Origin: Bacteroidota bacterium
Lineage (GTDB): Bacteria > Bacteroidota > Bacteroidia > Cytophagales > Cyclobacteriaceae
Reading direction: 5' to 3'
DNA: 64,000 nt
Assembly (NCBI GenBank): GCA_018267215.1
Contig: JAFDYX010000014.1
Coordinates: forward strand, 1-64,000
In this document: one piece after another, positions 54,133 to 63,079 of the stretch
Position numbering within the stretch: the first letter of the stretch is position 1
How the letters are laid out: each line of letters begins with the position of its first letter
Notes under the pieces: model-generated
Told to the model about the DNA's origin: nothing
The model's input: the letters and a program-made list of their open reading frames with translations, nothing else
The model's database searches: none
Program-made: the position numbers and the translations under genes

Positions 54133-55176
54133 ATGAAATTAAGTAAAAGTATCTTCTTTACGGCCTGTTTGCTGACAGTAGCGCCTATGGTTTGGAGCCA
54201 AAATGCCAGCGACTTATCTCAATTTCTCAACTCCAGCAAACAAGATGCATCAAGCCTTATTTCCGGCTATACTGCTCCGATAATAAAAGCTTTTTCTTAC
54301 GGCATGACCAACGGCTGGTACCATACGGCTAAAACTCACAAAAAGCTGGGTGTTGATTTCGGTGTAACAGTTAGTGCCGTTTTTGTGCCCACGTCTGATA
54401 ATTATTTTACACCCAATAACTCATCTACATTAACTTTTGCCAACAACACGCATCCAAGTTTGCAAATGGCGCCTACTATTATGGGGCCTAAAGATCAAAC
54501 AACTTATTCGGCTACCTACACACCACAGGGCTCATCCACACCGATAACCGTTGGATTTAACGGACCTGAAGGCCTTGATATGAAGGGCAATTTAGGTGTG
54601 TCGGCCATCCCTGTGCCGATGGCACAGTTGGGAATTGGGCTCATAAAAAATACGGATCTCAAATTGAGGATGGTGCCCACTATTAATAATGGAGGGAATT
54701 CGATCAGTATGTTTGGCGTTGGCTTGATGCACGACATCAAACAATACCTGCCGGGGGTGAAGGAACTTCCGTTCGACTTGTCTGTTATTGCAGGCTATAA
54801 TTCACTGAAGGGAGCTTCGAGTCTGGCCAGCAGCAGCACATCGCCCACCAGCACGGATGGAAAAATAAGTTATACGTTTAACTCGTGGGTGGGTCAAGTG
54901 CTTATCTCGAAGAAGTTAGCGATACTTACACTCTATGCCGGTGTCGGCTATGGCTCGGTATCTACGAAGGTAAATATCACAGGCACTTACACAATTAGTC
55001 CTACAACAGGTGGAAATTTTAACATCACTGACCCGCTGGCATACACCCTGAACAACACAGGTGCAAAGTTGACCGGAGGTATGCGGATAAAACTCGGGCC
55101 GATTTATTTCAATGGCGACTACACGGTACAAAAGTACAGTGCCTTTACTTTTGGCTTAGGGGCATCCATCCGCTAA
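54133..55176 (+). CDS. DUF6588 family outer-membrane protein
   Basis: 347 residues. Signal peptide ends near APMVWSQ (residue 23). The start of the mature part, DLSQFLNSSKQDASSLISGY followed by TAPIIKAFSYGMTNGWYHTA, is the DUF6588 pattern. Ten or more amphipathic strands follow and the chain ends FTFGLGASIR, as expected for a barrel. Function unknown. Confidence 0.88.
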   Translation: MKLSKSIFFTACLLTVAPMVWSQNASDLSQFLNSSKQDASSLISGYTAPIIKAFSYGMTNGWYHTAKTHKKLGVDFGVTVSAVFVPTSDNYFTPNNSSTLTFANNTHPSLQMAPTIMGPKDQTTYSATYTPQGSSTPITVGFNGPEGLDMKGNLGVSAIPVPMAQLGIGLIKNTDLKLRMVPTINNGGNSISMFGVGLMHDIKQYLPGVKELPFDLSVIAGYNSLKGASSLASSSTSPTSTDGKISYTFNSWVGQVLISKKLAILTLYAGVGYGSVSTKVNITGTYTISPTTGGNFNITDPLAYTLNNTGAKLTGGMRIKLGPIYFNGDYTVQKYSAFTFGLGASIR

Positions 55177-55188
55177 TCTCTGCTGAAA

Positions 55189-55962
55189 TTATTTTCCGGT
55201 ATAGTGAGGCTTTCGTTTTTCTACGAAAGCCTTCATGCCTTCTTTCTGGTCTGCCGAGGCGAAGGTGAGGTAGAAATTTTTACGCTCAAAGGCCAACCCT
55301 TCGTCCAGTTGGGTTTCAAATGAACGGTTGATTGCTTCTTTTGCCAACTGTACTGCAATGGGCGACATCTGTGCTATTTCTTTGGCCAATGTCAGCGCCT
55401 CTTGCAGATATACTTCTACAGGCACTACTTTGCACACCAGCCCATAGAAGAGCGCTTCTTGGGCTGACAGAAACCTGCCTGTCAGAATCAGTTCCATCGC
55501 TTTGGCTTTGCCCACGGCTTTGGTGAGCCGCTGCGTACCGCCTGCACCGGGGATGGTGCCTATCTTGATTTCGGGTTGACCAAACTTGGCTGTTTCCGAA
55601 GCAATGATAGTATCGCACATCATACTGAGTTCGCAGCCGCCACCCAACGCAAAGCCACTGACGGCCGCCACGATAGGCTTTTTCGTTTTGCGGATCATAT
55701 CCCATGTGCTGAACTGATCTACCATCAGCATATCTATGGCGCTTTGGTCGGCCATCTGCTTAATGTCGGCTCCGGCAGCAAAAGCCTGCTCATTGCCGGT
55801 AAGCACAATAGCCCTTACCTGCTCATTTTTATCTAATGCCTGAAGCGCTTCAAGCAGCTCGACCATCAGTTGCCGGTTCAGTGCGTTCAGTTCTTTCGGG
55901 CGGTTGAGTTCCACTAAGGCTACGAAAGGTTCTTTTTGTTCTGTAACTTTAATAAATTCCAT
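55189..55962 (-). CDS. Enoyl-CoA hydratase/isomerase family
   Basis: 257 residues from the ATG at 55962 (the frame is open upstream but added residues do not fit). Crotonase-fold signatures are AFAAGADIKQMA, VSGFALGGGCELSMMCD and GTIPGAGGTQRLTKAVG, containing both catalytic glutamates of the hydratase type (Glu in CELSM and the one in the PEIKIG region). It hydrates enoyl-CoA in beta-oxidation. Transcribed alone; a hairpin lies in its leader. Confidence 0.95.
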   Translation of the reverse strand: MEFIKVTEQKEPFVALVELNRPKELNALNRQLMVELLEALQALDKNEQVRAIVLTGNEQAFAAGADIKQMADQSAIDMLMVDQFSTWDMIRKTKKPIVAAVSGFALGGGCELSMMCDTIIASETAKFGQPEIKIGTIPGAGGTQRLTKAVGKAKAMELILTGRFLSAQEALFYGLVCKVVPVEVYLQEALTLAKEIAQMSPIAVQLAKEAINRSFETQLDEGLAFERKNFYLTFASADQKEGMKAFVEKRKPHYTGK

Positions 55963-56019
55963 AGATTGATGTGTTTGTACAAAGCTAATGGAATGATAGT
56001 AATTGTGGATAAAAAGAAA

Positions 56020-56039
56020 CCCCTTCATTGCGGAAGGGG
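56020..56039 (-). terminator. Hairpin with T-run in the leader of the enoyl-CoA hydratase gene
   Basis: On the minus strand the stem CCCCTTC/GAAGGGG with a 6-base loop is followed by TTTCTTTTTA. It lies 58 bases above the start of the hydratase gene. It may stop antisense transcription coming from the esterase gene or act as a leader attenuator. Confidence 0.5.
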
Positions 56040-56124
56040 AATCTTTAACCAAGGCATGTGTGCATAAAGCACGTTCGTTAATGAATAGAAGATTGGTATA
56101 GTAACCCCTTAATTTACCCGATTG

Positions 56125-56580
56125 ATGAAAATATTATTTGTGTGCTTGGGCAATATCTGTCGGTCTCCGCTGGCAGAGGCTATTTTTAATTCGAAAATTA
56201 ACCAGCATGGACTGGCCGCTTCCTTCTACGCAGACTCCTGTGCCACCGGCAGCTACAACATTGGCGATTCGCCCGACCCGCGCACCATCCGCACGGCCTT
56301 TAAAAATAAAGTGCCCATTGAGCACACGGCACGGCAGATAACACGAAATGATCTTCATGAGTTTGATTTGATCCTCGCGATGGATGATCACAACCAACGC
56401 GATATTCTACGTTTGTGCGAACCGCACCAGTCGGCAAAAATAAAATTGCTGCGCAGCTACGATCCGCAAGGAGAAGGCGAAGTGCCCGATCCTTATTATG
56501 GCCAAGAGAAAGATTTTGATGAGGTGTTTGCGATGTTAGATCGAACAATCGAAAAGATGGTCAAAGATTTAACAGCTTAA
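56125..56580 (+). CDS. Low-molecular-weight protein tyrosine phosphatase
   Basis: 151 residues from the ATG at 56125. The P-loop FVCLGNICRSPLAEAIF with catalytic Cys and Arg sits at the N-terminus and the general-acid Asp in VPDPYYGQEKDFDEV near the C-terminus. Acts on phosphotyrosine proteins or related small phosphates. Single gene between divergent and convergent neighbours. Confidence 0.96.
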   Translation: MKILFVCLGNICRSPLAEAIFNSKINQHGLAASFYADSCATGSYNIGDSPDPRTIRTAFKNKVPIEHTARQITRNDLHEFDLILAMDDHNQRDILRLCEPHQSAKIKLLRSYDPQGEGEVPDPYYGQEKDFDEVFAMLDRTIEKMVKDLTA

Positions 56581-56583
56581 TAT

Positions 56584-57501
56584 TTATTTTTTCAGCCACC
56601 CGTTGGCATCCATCCAGTTTTTCAAACGATCCATCCATACGTCAGGTGTAGTGGGGTTGTGCATACCAAAGCCATGCCCACCTTTTTGATAGATGTGCAA
56701 CTCAGCTTCTACATGGTTTTTGATCAAAGCTTCATAAAAGAAAATACTGTTGGAGGGCTTCACCGCTTCGTCATCGCTGGCGTGCACCATAAAACTGGGT
56801 GGAGTGTTTGAGGAAACATGCAGTTCATTCGAAAAAAAATCTATTTTTTCCTGCGTGGGCTGCCTGCCGATCAATTGCTCGCGCGAACCGGGGTTGGTGA
56901 TTGATTCCTGAAAACTGATGACAGGGTAAATCAACACCATAAAATCAGGGCGCAGGTTTAGGTTGCCCGGGTTTTCGATAAATGATTTTTCAAAATGAGT
57001 TCCGGCAGTAGAAGCCAGATGGCCTCCGGCCGAAAACCCCATAATACCTATTTGGTGCGGGTTGAGATGCCATTCAGCAGCATGCTCTCTCACCAATTTG
57101 ATAGCTTGCTGGGCATCTTGCAGAGGTGCAGTTTCTTTGTTGACTTGAGCGGCATCATTGGGCAGGCGATACTTCAGCACAAAGGCGGCCACACCCATCT
57201 CGTTCAATTTTGCTGCCACCGCGGTGCCTTCGTGCGCAAAGGCATTGACGGCATAACCTCCGCCCGGGCAAATGATGATTGCCGTGCCGGTTGCTTTTTC
57301 CTTTGCGGGAAAGAAGGACGTCAGGGTTGGCTGGGTGATGTGACTGATGATCTTAATGCCTGCATGATCGGTTTCTTGCTCTTTATTTGCCGAGGGTTTG
57401 CTGTTGGGGATTTCGCTCGCATATAATTTGATAACCGATTGCGACATAGAACTAATACTTAGGAAAACAAAAAACAGGGTAAATAATTTTTGATAGCGCA
57501 T
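56584..57501 (-). CDS. Secreted alpha/beta-hydrolase, acetyl-xylan-esterase-like
   Basis: 305 residues. A signal peptide ends near ISSMSQ (residue 21). The oxyanion and nucleophile region is IICPGGGYAVNAFAHEG with IMGFSAGGHLAST (Ser near residue 157), the acid in VHASDDEAVKPSNS and the base in QKGGHGFGMH. This pattern fits BD-FAE or acetyl-esterase-like carbohydrate esterases of Bacteroidota. It may act on hemicellulose side groups, in line with the GH3/GH43 genes at the left edge. Confidence 0.9.
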   Translation of the reverse strand: MRYQKLFTLFFVFLSISSMSQSVIKLYASEIPNSKPSANKEQETDHAGIKIISHITQPTLTSFFPAKEKATGTAIIICPGGGYAVNAFAHEGTAVAAKLNEMGVAAFVLKYRLPNDAAQVNKETAPLQDAQQAIKLVREHAAEWHLNPHQIGIMGFSAGGHLASTAGTHFEKSFIENPGNLNLRPDFMVLIYPVISFQESITNPGSREQLIGRQPTQEKIDFFSNELHVSSNTPPSFMVHASDDEAVKPSNSIFFYEALIKNHVEAELHIYQKGGHGFGMHNPTTPDVWMDRLKNWMDANGWLKK

Positions 57502-57531
57502 GGTGAATTAAAAATTAAAAAAACTCAAATT

Positions 57532-58761
57532 TTATTTCAAACGATGCAACCGCGCCAACAACGGAGGATGCGAGTAATGAAAAAAAACGTAAGCCGGGTG
57601 TGGGTATAACTCACTAAGCGTATCTACCGAAAGTTTTTTCAACGCTTGGGCCAACGCCTGTCCATCATATTTTTCTTTGGCATAGTGGTCGGCTTCAAAC
57701 TCATTGCGCCTGCTGTAGAGGTTCATCAATAAACCGGTAATACCTGAGACAGGGCTGAACAAAATAGTGAAGGCAATCAGGTTGAGGTGAATGGCCCATT
57801 GGCTTCCGCCCAAAGCTACGGAAACCGTTTCGTTCGACACAACCAGCGACAGAACCCAAAGCGTAAAAAAGATTTGAATGACAGACAGCACGTAACTAAA
57901 CACAACATGCTTTTTCTTGTAATGGCCCACCTCGTGCGCTAAAACAGCCACCAACTCTGGCGTGCTGTGTTTTTCTATTAACGTATCGTACAGCACGATC
58001 TTTTTCTTTCTGCCGATACCCGAAAAAAAAGCGTTGGCTTTGTTAGACCGCTTAGAGCCATCTATCACAAAAATGTGATCGAGCGGAAAATTTACTTTGT
58101 GGGCAAAAGATTCAATAGCCGTTTTTAATTCGCCCTCCGGAAGTGGTGTGAGCTTATTGAATAAGGGCAACACCCAAGAAGTGTAAAATATGTTTACCAA
58201 TAGAATGAAAAGCGAAGCGGCTACGCCAAACCAAATCCAAAAATTACTACCCAATTTGTCAATCAATAACAGCAAAAGGGAAAGCAACACGCCACCTACG
58301 ACTGCCCCGAGCAAATACCCCTTCAACTTATCCAGCACAAAAGTCTTGCCTGTTGTTTTGTTGAACCCATATTTTTCTTCGATGACGAAAACAGAATACC
58401 ATTGAAACGGAATCGTCATCCAATCAGACACAATAGCCAGCAGGCCAAAGAACAATAATGCCAACGGTATTCCCGACAAGCCAAGAAGACTAAGTTGTCG
58501 GTCGAGCCAGCCAAAGCCGCCTAAAAAGAGTACTGCTAACAGCAACACTAAACTAAATGTAGAAGTGATCAACGAAAAAAATGTACGCTCACGATGGTAG
58601 GCCAACGATTTAGCATATTTCTCTTTGTCATAGAAACCGGCTACCTCATCGGAGAGGTTGTTGCGCTGATGCCGGAGGTTGATGAATTCGAGGAGTGATT
58701 CCAATACAAAAGAACCTGCCGCGATACCGACAATCAAGTATAATATTGTTTGCGATGTCAT
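57532..58761 (-). CDS. M48-family (Ste24-like) zinc metalloprotease
   Basis: 409 residues from the ATG at 58761. An N-terminal set of membrane helices is followed by the zinc-binding HEVGHYKKKH and the third ligand in RRNEFEADHYAKE. This is the layout of CAAX prenyl protease 1 (Ste24); bacterial members often control membrane-protein quality. Divergent from the amidohydrolase gene. Confidence 0.93.
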   Translation of the reverse strand: MTSQTILYLIVGIAAGSFVLESLLEFINLRHQRNNLSDEVAGFYDKEKYAKSLAYHRERTFFSLITSTFSLVLLLAVLFLGGFGWLDRQLSLLGLSGIPLALLFFGLLAIVSDWMTIPFQWYSVFVIEEKYGFNKTTGKTFVLDKLKGYLLGAVVGGVLLSLLLLLIDKLGSNFWIWFGVAASLFILLVNIFYTSWVLPLFNKLTPLPEGELKTAIESFAHKVNFPLDHIFVIDGSKRSNKANAFFSGIGRKKKIVLYDTLIEKHSTPELVAVLAHEVGHYKKKHVVFSYVLSVIQIFFTLWVLSLVVSNETVSVALGGSQWAIHLNLIAFTILFSPVSGITGLLMNLYSRRNEFEADHYAKEKYDGQALAQALKKLSVDTLSELYPHPAYVFFHYSHPPLLARLHRLK

Positions 58762-58836
58762 AATTAAAATTAGCTGCAAATTTAGAGTATTGATTTGAAG
58801 AAAGAATTTATATTGCAGTAACATAACCACGACACT

Positions 58837-60138
58837 ATGAAAAAGATACTACCCCTTATTCTGATGCTCACTTCATGTTTGGCTTGGGCACAGAAAGACA
58901 AGCAACAAGAACTCATCAAATCAAAAGTAAGTGCCATCGAAAAAAAGGTAATCGCCTGGAGGCGCGACTTCCATGAGCATCCTGAGTTGGGCAACCATGA
59001 AGTGCGCACGGCCGATATTGTAGCCAAGCATCTTCAATCGCTAGGTATAGAAGTAAAAACAGGTGTAGCTAAGACCGGTGTGGTGGGATTGTTAAAAGGC
59101 GGGCTGCCGGGGCCGGTAGTGGCGCTGCGGGCAGATATGGATGGGCTTCCGGTTTACGAAAAAAATGACCTGCCTTTTGCCTCTAAAGTAGAAACAGAAT
59201 ACAACGGACAGAAAACTGGCGTGATGCATGCCTGCGGCCACGATACCCACGTAGCCATGCTGATGGGGGCTGCCGAAATATTAGCTTCGATGAAAAAGGA
59301 ACTGAAGGGCTCTGTAAAATTTATTTTCCAACCCGCTGAAGAGGGTGCTCCGGCAGGCGAAGAAGGCGGGGCAGAACTGATGGTGAAAGAAGGTGTGCTG
59401 GACAACCCCAAAGTAGATGTTGTCTTTGGCTTGCACATCATTGCAGGAAGCGCGGTGGGCACCATTACGTATCGGCCGGGAGGGGAGATGGCAGGCGTGA
59501 ATGACATGAAGATCACCGTAACAGGCAAGCCATCGCACGGGGCATCTCCCTGGCAGTCGGTGGACCCGATTGTTACCTCAGCCCAAATCATCACCAATCT
59601 CCAGACCATCGTCAGCCGTAATGTAAACATCACCGAAAACCCGGCCGTGGTTACGATCGGTTCTATCCATGGGGGCAACCGCTCTAATATCATTTCCGAA
59701 AAAGTAGAGATGCTCGGCACTTTGCGCACCTTCAGCGCAGAAGACGAAAAGCTGGTCATCAAGCGGATCAACGACATTGCCACAAAAACAGCCGAAGCAG
59801 CCGGTGCCACAGCAGTAGTTCAGATTCCTTATTCTTCGCATTACCCGGTAACTTTTAATAACATAGCGCTGACACAAAAAATGCTTCCGTCCTTGCAAAA
59901 GTCGGCCGGTGCCAACAATGTGATAGTGGTGCCACCTGCTACCGGCAGCGAAGATTTTTCATTCTTTGCAGAGAAAGTGCCCGGTTTGTTTTTGTTTTTG
60001 GGTGGTATGCCCAAGGGCACCGATCCTAAAAAGGCGCCCTCTCATCACACACCCGGTTTTATGATAGACGAAAGTGCCATGAACTTGGGTGTGCTGACAA
60101 TTTGTAATTTGGTGGTGGATTATGCTAACTTAAAGTAA
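58837..60138 (+). CDS. Secreted M20-family amidohydrolase
   Basis: 433 residues. A signal peptide ends near SCLAWAQ (residue 19). The metal-binding pattern of the IAA-amidohydrolase/hippurate-hydrolase group is seen in RRDFHEHPELGNHE, ALRADMDGLPV, MHACGHDTHVAML and FQPAEEGAPAGEEGG. It should hydrolyse N-acyl amino acids outside the cytoplasm. Transcribed alone from the gap shared with the M48 gene. Confidence 0.94.
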   Translation: MKKILPLILMLTSCLAWAQKDKQQELIKSKVSAIEKKVIAWRRDFHEHPELGNHEVRTADIVAKHLQSLGIEVKTGVAKTGVVGLLKGGLPGPVVALRADMDGLPVYEKNDLPFASKVETEYNGQKTGVMHACGHDTHVAMLMGAAEILASMKKELKGSVKFIFQPAEEGAPAGEEGGAELMVKEGVLDNPKVDVVFGLHIIAGSAVGTITYRPGGEMAGVNDMKITVTGKPSHGASPWQSVDPIVTSAQIITNLQTIVSRNVNITENPAVVTIGSIHGGNRSNIISEKVEMLGTLRTFSAEDEKLVIKRINDIATKTAEAAGATAVVQIPYSSHYPVTFNNIALTQKMLPSLQKSAGANNVIVVPPATGSEDFSFFAEKVPGLFLFLGGMPKGTDPKKAPSHHTPGFMIDESAMNLGVLTICNLVVDYANLK

Positions 60139-60170
60139 TACAAGAACCTTTCTATGGTGGCCGTTACTTT

Positions 60171-61508
60171 TTAGTCGCGGCTCACCAATTTTTCTTCTGC
60201 CTTCGCAACTATGCCAAATCCGAAAGAGGAAATATTTTTTTGAAAGACAGATTGTATTTCGGGCAGGCATAAATTGCCGATGCTGCCTTCGTGTGTGTGA
60301 TTGATTTTTGTGGAGTAGCTAAACTTTCCGGCTTCAATGTCTTGCCCTATTTTTTTGTAGGCATCGCGGAAGGGCATCCCGGCAAGCACGAGTTTGTTTA
60401 CTTCCTCTACACTGAAAAGGAATTTATATTTTTCATCTTCCAAAATTTTGTCTTTTATCTGGATAGAAGAAATCATAAGTGCGGTCATGTTAAGACAGTC
60501 AGTTAAGGTCTGGAAGGCCGGAAAAATTTTTTCTTTCAGTAACTGAAAATCGCGATGGTAGCCTGAGGGAAGGTTGGTTGTCAATAGCGCTACATCGTTG
60601 GGCAAAGCTTGCAGTTCATTGCACTTGGCACGTATCAACTCAAACACATCCGGGTTTTTTTTGTGAGGCATGATGCTGCTGCCGGTAGTTAGCTCATCAG
60701 GAAAGGAGATGAACCCAAAATTTTGATTCATAAAAAGACAAGCATCCATTGCCAGTTTAGATAAAGTAGAAGCAACGTTTGACAGCGCTTGGGCTACAAT
60801 TTTTTCTGTCTTACCGCGCCCCATCTGTGCATAGACTACATTGTAGTTCAGGTCATCAAAGCCCAGCAGTTCTGTTGTCATTTTCCGGTCGAGTGGAAAA
60901 GACGAGCCATAACCTGCGCCAGAGCCCAACGGATTTTTGTTGACCACATGATAGGCCGCCTGCAACGTAATCAAATCATCGCTTAAACTTTCAGCATAAG
61001 CGCTCAACCACAACCCAAACGAAGAGGGCATGGCCAACTGCAAATGGGTGTAGCCCGGCAGCAATTTTTGTTTATATTTTTCACTTTGATCAATCAGTAA
61101 ATCAAAAAGATTTTTAATGGATGTGGTGAGTTGCCGTATTTCATGGCGAAGGAAAAGTTTAATATCTACCAGCACCTGATCGTTGCGGCTGCGGCCACTG
61201 TGGATTTTTTTGCCCACATCGCCTAATTTTTTTGTTAACAATAATTCAATCTGTGAGTGTATATCTTCCACTCCCTCCTCAATTAAAAAATTTCCATTTT
61301 GAATTTCTCGATAGATATTTTTTAATTCTTTTTTGAGGATGTTTAATTCATCTTTCGTCAATAATCCGATGGATGCCAGCATTTGAATGTGCGCCAACGA
61401 CCCCAGCACATCGAAAGGAGCGAGGTAGAGATCCATCTCGCGGTCTTTGCCCGAAGTAAAATCAGTAACTGATTTCAGGGAGTCTTTATCTTTTTGCCAA
61501 AGTTTCAT
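60171..61508 (-). CDS. argH: Argininosuccinate lyase
   Basis: 445 residues. The last step of arginine synthesis, splitting argininosuccinate into arginine and fumarate. The fumarase/ASL signature is GSSIMPHKKNPDVFELIRAK, shortened here to SSIMPHKKNPD; HSQIELLLTKKLGDVGKKIHSGRSRNDQV, shortened to HSGRSRNDQV, and GYTHLQLAMPSSFGLWL, shortened to YTHLQLAMP, are also present. It is the last gene of the arg cluster and is separated from the deacetylase by a four-helix-bundle gene with repeat flanks. Confidence 0.97.
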   Translation of the reverse strand: MKLWQKDKDSLKSVTDFTSGKDREMDLYLAPFDVLGSLAHIQMLASIGLLTKDELNILKKELKNIYREIQNGNFLIEEGVEDIHSQIELLLTKKLGDVGKKIHSGRSRNDQVLVDIKLFLRHEIRQLTTSIKNLFDLLIDQSEKYKQKLLPGYTHLQLAMPSSFGLWLSAYAESLSDDLITLQAAYHVVNKNPLGSGAGYGSSFPLDRKMTTELLGFDDLNYNVVYAQMGRGKTEKIVAQALSNVASTLSKLAMDACLFMNQNFGFISFPDELTTGSSIMPHKKNPDVFELIRAKCNELQALPNDVALLTTNLPSGYHRDFQLLKEKIFPAFQTLTDCLNMTALMISSIQIKDKILEDEKYKFLFSVEEVNKLVLAGMPFRDAYKKIGQDIEAGKFSYSTKINHTHEGSIGNLCLPEIQSVFQKNISSFGFGIVAKAEEKLVSRD

Positions 61509-61511
61509 GGT

Positions 61512-61567
61512 ACAAGTTACAAGTTACAGGTTACAAGTTACAGGTTACAAGTTACAGGTTGCAAGTT
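61512..61567. repeat. Left heptamer array of the four-helix-bundle gene
   Basis: Eight units in register: ACAAGTT, ACAAGTT, ACAGGTT, ACAAGTT, ACAGGTT, ACAAGTT, ACAGGTT, GCAAGTT. It touches the stop codon of the four-helix-bundle gene (61566-61568) and lies four bases above the argH start. Confidence 0.92.
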
Positions 61568-61943
61568 ATTGATCTTCATTCCAATGTTCATCTGCCCATT
61601 GAATGAATTTGTTTATTTTTTTGCTAAGTGAAATATATTCTTCAACCAAGTTCTTGAAATCTTCTATATGTTTTGTTGATCCAGTTTCTAAAATAAATTC
61701 AAGGTGAATGATAGTTTCATCGCACTCAGCGTGACTGTAAACAAGATACTTTATGAAATCAGCTTTGTATCTTTTTCTTCCATACCCTTCAACGATCAAC
61801 GAAGTTATGGCTTTAGAAGAACGCCTCAATTGACTCCCTTCTTCATACGTTTCGAATTTTGGGAGGGTCAGAGAAGCTGCATGAGCAGCAATCGCCAGTT
61901 TCTTTGAAACGACATATATTTCCAGATCACGATAACTCTTCAA
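61566..61943 (-). CDS. Four-helix-bundle protein (23S rRNA intervening-sequence protein / Avd-like family)
   Basis: 125 residues from a TTG start. YRDLEIYVVSKKLAIAAHA at the start, then GSQLRRSSKAITSLIVEGYGR and FIKYLVYSHAECDETIIHL, match the family of standalone four-helix bundles related to proteins coded in 23S rRNA intervening sequences and to the Avd accessory protein of diversity-generating retroelements. No reverse transcriptase is near. Function of standalone members is unknown; they are basic and pentameric where studied. The gene sits between argE-like and argH and is bracketed by inverted heptamer arrays, suggesting it came in as a cassette. Confidence 0.92.
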   Translation of the reverse strand: MKSYRDLEIYVVSKKLAIAAHAASLTLPKFETYEEGSQLRRSSKAITSLIVEGYGRKRYKADFIKYLVYSHAECDETIIHLEFILETGSTKHIEDFKNLVEEYISLSKKINKFIQWADEHWNEDQ

Positions 61944-61965
61944 TTCTATTTTTTAGATTTTATAA

Positions 61966-62021
61966 AACTTGTAACTGCCAATCTGTAACCTATAACCTGA
62001 AACCTGTAACGTTTAACTTAT
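61966..62021. repeat. Right heptamer array of the four-helix-bundle gene, inverted relative to the left
   Basis: Eight units in register: AACTTGT, AACTGCC, AATCTGT, AACCTAT, AACCTGA, AACCTGT, AACGTTT, AACTTAT. AACTTGT and AACCTGT are the reverse complements of the two left-array units. The array includes the stop of the deacetylase gene (62018-62020). Confidence 0.88.
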
Positions 62022-63079
62022 TGCGAAAGATTCTCTATCAACTTAATATATCCATTAATCCCGTTGTTGATCTCTTCGAGGTAAATGAACTCATCTGCGC
62101 TGTGCGACCGGGCTGAGTCGCCCGGACCCAGTTTGATGGAAGGCACCGGAATCAAAGCCTGATCGGAAGTAGTGGGCGAGCCATACATTTCGATGCCGAG
62201 CTTCTCGGCTACACGTATCAACACATGGCCGGTATCAATTCCCTTGGGTTTCAGTCGCAGCGAGCGGGGCGTTACTGTGCACGATACATTTTTTCTTACA
62301 ACCTCCAACACCTCTTCCAGCGTGTAGGCATCGGTTACCCGGCAGTCCACAGTAAACGTACACTCGGGCGGAACCTGATTGTGCGCTTGCCCGGCCTGAA
62401 TGACCGTAACAGACATTTTTACTTTGCCTAAGGTTGGCGATATTTTGGGAAACTGAAAGGTGCGAAACCATTCGATATCTTTTAATGAAGAATAAATAGC
62501 GTTCACACCCTCTTCGCGTGCCGCATGACCGGCTTTGCCGTGCACAATACAGTCCAACACCATCAACCCTTTTTCTGCGATAGCCATTTTCATCAACGTG
62601 GGCTCGCCTACGATGGCAAAATCTATCGGAGGTAATTCTTTCCACACCAGTTCAATTCCGTTTGTTCCTGAAATTTCTTCTTCTGCCGACCCAACAAAGA
62701 CTAAGTTGTATTTCAGGTTTTGTTCGTGGTAGAAGTAGAGGAATGTCATGATCAGCGACACCAACGGCCCGCCTGCATCGTTGCTTCCAAGGCCATAGAG
62801 TTTGTAGTCAATCACCTCCGGCTGAAAAGGATTGCGTGTGTATGCGGGATTGGGTTTAACCGTGTCGTGGTGCGAGTTGAGCAGGATGGTAGGCTTGGCC
62901 TTATCAAAATTTTTGTTCTTGGCCCACACGTTATTTCCCTTGCGGAAGCTTTCTACATCGTAATGTCGAAAAAAATTTTCGAGCAGGGCTGCCGTTTTGC
63001 CTTCGTCTTTGCTGTAAGATGGAATACTGATCAGTTGTTGCAACAAATCTGCCGCCAGCGGGTACAGGTGTTCGTTCAT
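62018..63079 (-). CDS. M20-family deacetylase of arginine synthesis (ArgE-like)
   Basis: 353 residues. The metal-binding segments LLNSHHDTVKPN, GSNDAGGPL, GSAEEEISGTNG and the His in the C-terminal region are present, with VGEPT-like substrate motif IVGEPTLMKMA. Members of this place in Bacteroidota arginine clusters remove an acyl group from acetylornithine or, when ornithine carbamoylation is skipped, from acetyl- or succinyl-citrulline. Which one applies cannot be read from this gene alone. Start and argB stop share one base. Confidence 0.93.
   Translation of the reverse strand: MNEHLYPLAADLLQQLISIPSYSKDEGKTAALLENFFRHYDVESFRKGNNVWAKNKNFDKAKPTILLNSHHDTVKPNPAYTRNPFQPEVIDYKLYGLGSNDAGGPLVSLIMTFLYFYHEQNLKYNLVFVGSAEEEISGTNGIELVWKELPPIDFAIVGEPTLMKMAIAEKGLMVLDCIVHGKAGHAAREEGVNAIYSSLKDIEWFRTFQFPKISPTLGKVKMSVTVIQAGQAHNQVPPECTFTVDCRVTDAYTLEEVLEVVRKNVSCTVTPRSLRLKPKGIDTGHVLIRVAEKLGIEMYGSPTTSDQALIPVPSIKLGPGDSARSHSADEFIYLEEINNGINGYIKLIENLSQ

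Noticed and set aside
61566..61943. Diversity-generating retroelement suggested by the Avd-like four-helix-bundle protein.
   Set aside because: No reverse transcriptase, no template/variable repeat pair and no target gene are present in the window.
61512..62021. CRISPR array suggested by the short direct repeats.
   Set aside because: Units are 7 bases in tight tandem without spacers, and no cas gene is nearby.
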